Shown here: piece after piece, positions 38,955-39,765 of the stretch
Layout of the letters: each line of letters begins with the position of its first letter
How positions within the stretch are numbered: the stretch's first letter is position 1
Source of the DNA: Romboutsia maritimum
Lineage (GTDB): Bacteria; Bacillota; Clostridia; Peptostreptococcales; Peptostreptococcaceae
Length of the DNA: 39,765 nucleotides
Reading direction: 5' to 3'
Assembly: GCF_002251085.2 (NCBI RefSeq)
Contig: NZ_NOJZ02000023.1
Coordinates: forward strand, 1 to 39,765
Made by a program: the position numbers and the translations under genes
Notes under the pieces: model-generated
The model's input: the letters and a program-made list of their open reading frames with translations, nothing else
What the model was told of the DNA's origin: nothing
The model's database searches: none

Positions 38955-39221
38955 GAGTTAAAAGGATCTAAAAAACTATCAAATGTTATAGGATTAGGAG
39001 GCAAAAATGTATTAGATAAACATGGTAATGTAGTGCATCATCAGTCTTATGCAGATGAAAAACTTAAATCCATAGGTTATCCAATATGTATAGCTTGTCC
39101 TTTTATTGGAATTGTATCACTTATAGGTTATACTGCCACTAAAATAAAACTTAGATATAATAAAAAAAAGAAAAAAACATGTGTAACTGCATTTTATAAT
39201 ATTTATCATTTAAAACAATAA
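38955..39221 (+). pseudogene. 5'-truncated small membrane protein remnant
   Basis: The frame opens after TAA 38952-38954: ELKGSKKLSNVIGLGGKN then VLDKHGNVVHHQSYADEKLK, a single helix (YPICIACPFIGIVSLIGYTA) and a basic end (NKKKKKTCV). An AGGAGG lies within the frame at 38996-39001, but the ATG after it is in another phase. The only in-frame start is a GTG at 39033 without a ribosome site. Probably the end of a lost gene. The 39222-39454 gap that follows holds a weak hairpin at 39294-39325 and otherwise nothing. Confidence 0.4.
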
Positions 39222-39454
39222 CTTCCTTTTTTAATTTACTATCTATCTCAAAAAAATCTAATATTATTTCATTTAATTCAGATTTGCCTGTTAATACCTT
39301 AATTTAGTCGTTCGAGGTATTAAAAAATAATAAACTGGTAATAAATGGATAAAGTTATTGACTCACCTTATTTGTATTGTTATCCTTTTTTTAAGCATTA
39401 TTATATTTATATAATATATAAATATTTTTAATTTATATATAAAAGGGGGATTAT

Positions 39455-39765
39455 ATGTTAAATAAGAAAAAAATAAGTCCAATTATCTTAATGATAATTT
39501 TATCTTTATTAATAGTTCAATTAGTATTTGCTGATAAAAATACTAATTGTAATACACAAGAAACTGCTATTAATAATGAAATTGCTAAGTCTGAAAATCT
39601 AAAGGATTTAAGTATTCAACAATTAACAAAAATTAGAGATAAGGTTATTGACCAAAATTTAGAATATCTCAAAGAATTTGGAGCAAATTCAAATCAAGAT
39701 CTTCGAGATCGTAAAGATGAAATTTTAAATTGTGATGCAGGATTAGTTGCTTTCTATAATAAGAA
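39455..39765 (+). CDS. Secreted protein, unknown function (3' partial)
   Basis: One hundred and three codons run off the right edge. The signal peptide is KKKISPIILMIILSLLIVQL with likely cleavage at VFA-DK. The mature part is helical and polar (AKSENLKDLSIQQLTKIRDK, VIDQNLEYLKEFGAN). The ATG has AAAAGGGGGATT upstream, the same form as the lipoprotein genes of this window. No family can be assigned from what is visible. Confidence 0.7.
   Translation, partial: MLNKKKISPIILMIILSLLIVQLVFADKNTNCNTQETAINNEIAKSENLKDLSIQQLTKIRDKVIDQNLEYLKEFGANSNQDLRDRKDEILNCDAGLVAFYNK

Noticed and set aside
1..39765. tRNA or rRNA genes as integration sites.
   Set aside because: I read both strands for GGTTC-type T-loops and CCA ends near the mobile genes and saw none that folds as a tRNA; a covariance scan would be needed to be certain.

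Overview
The window is about 40 kb of very AT-rich Gram-positive DNA. It has strong purine-rich Shine-Dalgarno sites (many written AGGGGGAT or GGGGGA), extended -10 promoters (TGnTATAAT) and abundant stem-loop plus T-run terminators. Lipoproteins, cell-wall-binding repeats, Rpn-type transposase-like nucleases, an ECF sigma/DUF4179 pair and a yjdF riboswitch all point to a low-GC Firmicute. A class Clostridia organism, perhaps Peptostreptococcaceae, is most likely; this is inference, because no rRNA or core housekeeping marker is present. Every sign is of an accessory region: few genes belong to central metabolism, and the gaps hold many decayed genes.

Layout. 1-2900: tail of an Rpn-family nuclease, a small membrane protein, then an ABC exporter (ATPase, permease) with a YxeA-like secreted protein. 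2900-5400: relics, an AT3 acyltransferase, a broken IS4-type transposase, a DUF3784 protein. 5860-8060: ECF sigma factor and its DUF4179 anti-sigma-like partner. 8500-9840: an Rpn gene cut off at an IS21-like end, a DUF2785 protein, a resolvase fragment. 9930-17260: three paralogous lipoproteins, a cell-wall-binding repeat protein, a PadR/DUF2812 pair with a well-resolved double operator, a GNAT acetyltransferase, a FakA-C-like small protein, and a decayed second copy of the acyltransferase 5' region. 17296-21057: a four-gene minus-strand operon (GT-C-like membrane protein, UbiA prenyltransferase of the polyprenyl-phosphate phosphoribosyltransferase type, HAD phosphatase, ComEC-type MBL hydrolase) that could make and use a lipid-linked pentose. 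21320-22560: a coiled-coil protein and a secreted protein, with a decayed duplicate of the first.

22900-30010: a complete type I restriction-modification locus (hsdR, hsdM, hsdS) followed by a 446-residue protein with a Cys cluster that I do not recognise. 30200-31260: a plasmid fossil (two 21-bp iterons, an N-truncated Rep_3 initiator and a truncated nuclease-like ORF). 31290-33620: a full Rpn nuclease between direct repeats, a 90-bp tandem repeat, and a short serine recombinase. 33795-36420: a protein with three RidA domains in tandem, an IS4 relic, and yjdF under its riboswitch. 36590-39765: an orphan ABC-type permease, a secreted peptide with a probable frameshift, relics, and the start of another secreted protein that runs off the end.

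The points I would look at first are: a hairpin element present twice with two compensatory base-pair changes in its stem; the lipid-linked-pentose operon; the triple RidA protein in which domain 1 has Lys in place of the catalytic Arg; the Cys-cluster protein beside hsdRMS; a 31-bp perfect inverted repeat 22.7 kb apart bracketing much of the accessory region; and two cases where a decayed duplicate appears to have lost a block between short direct repeats.
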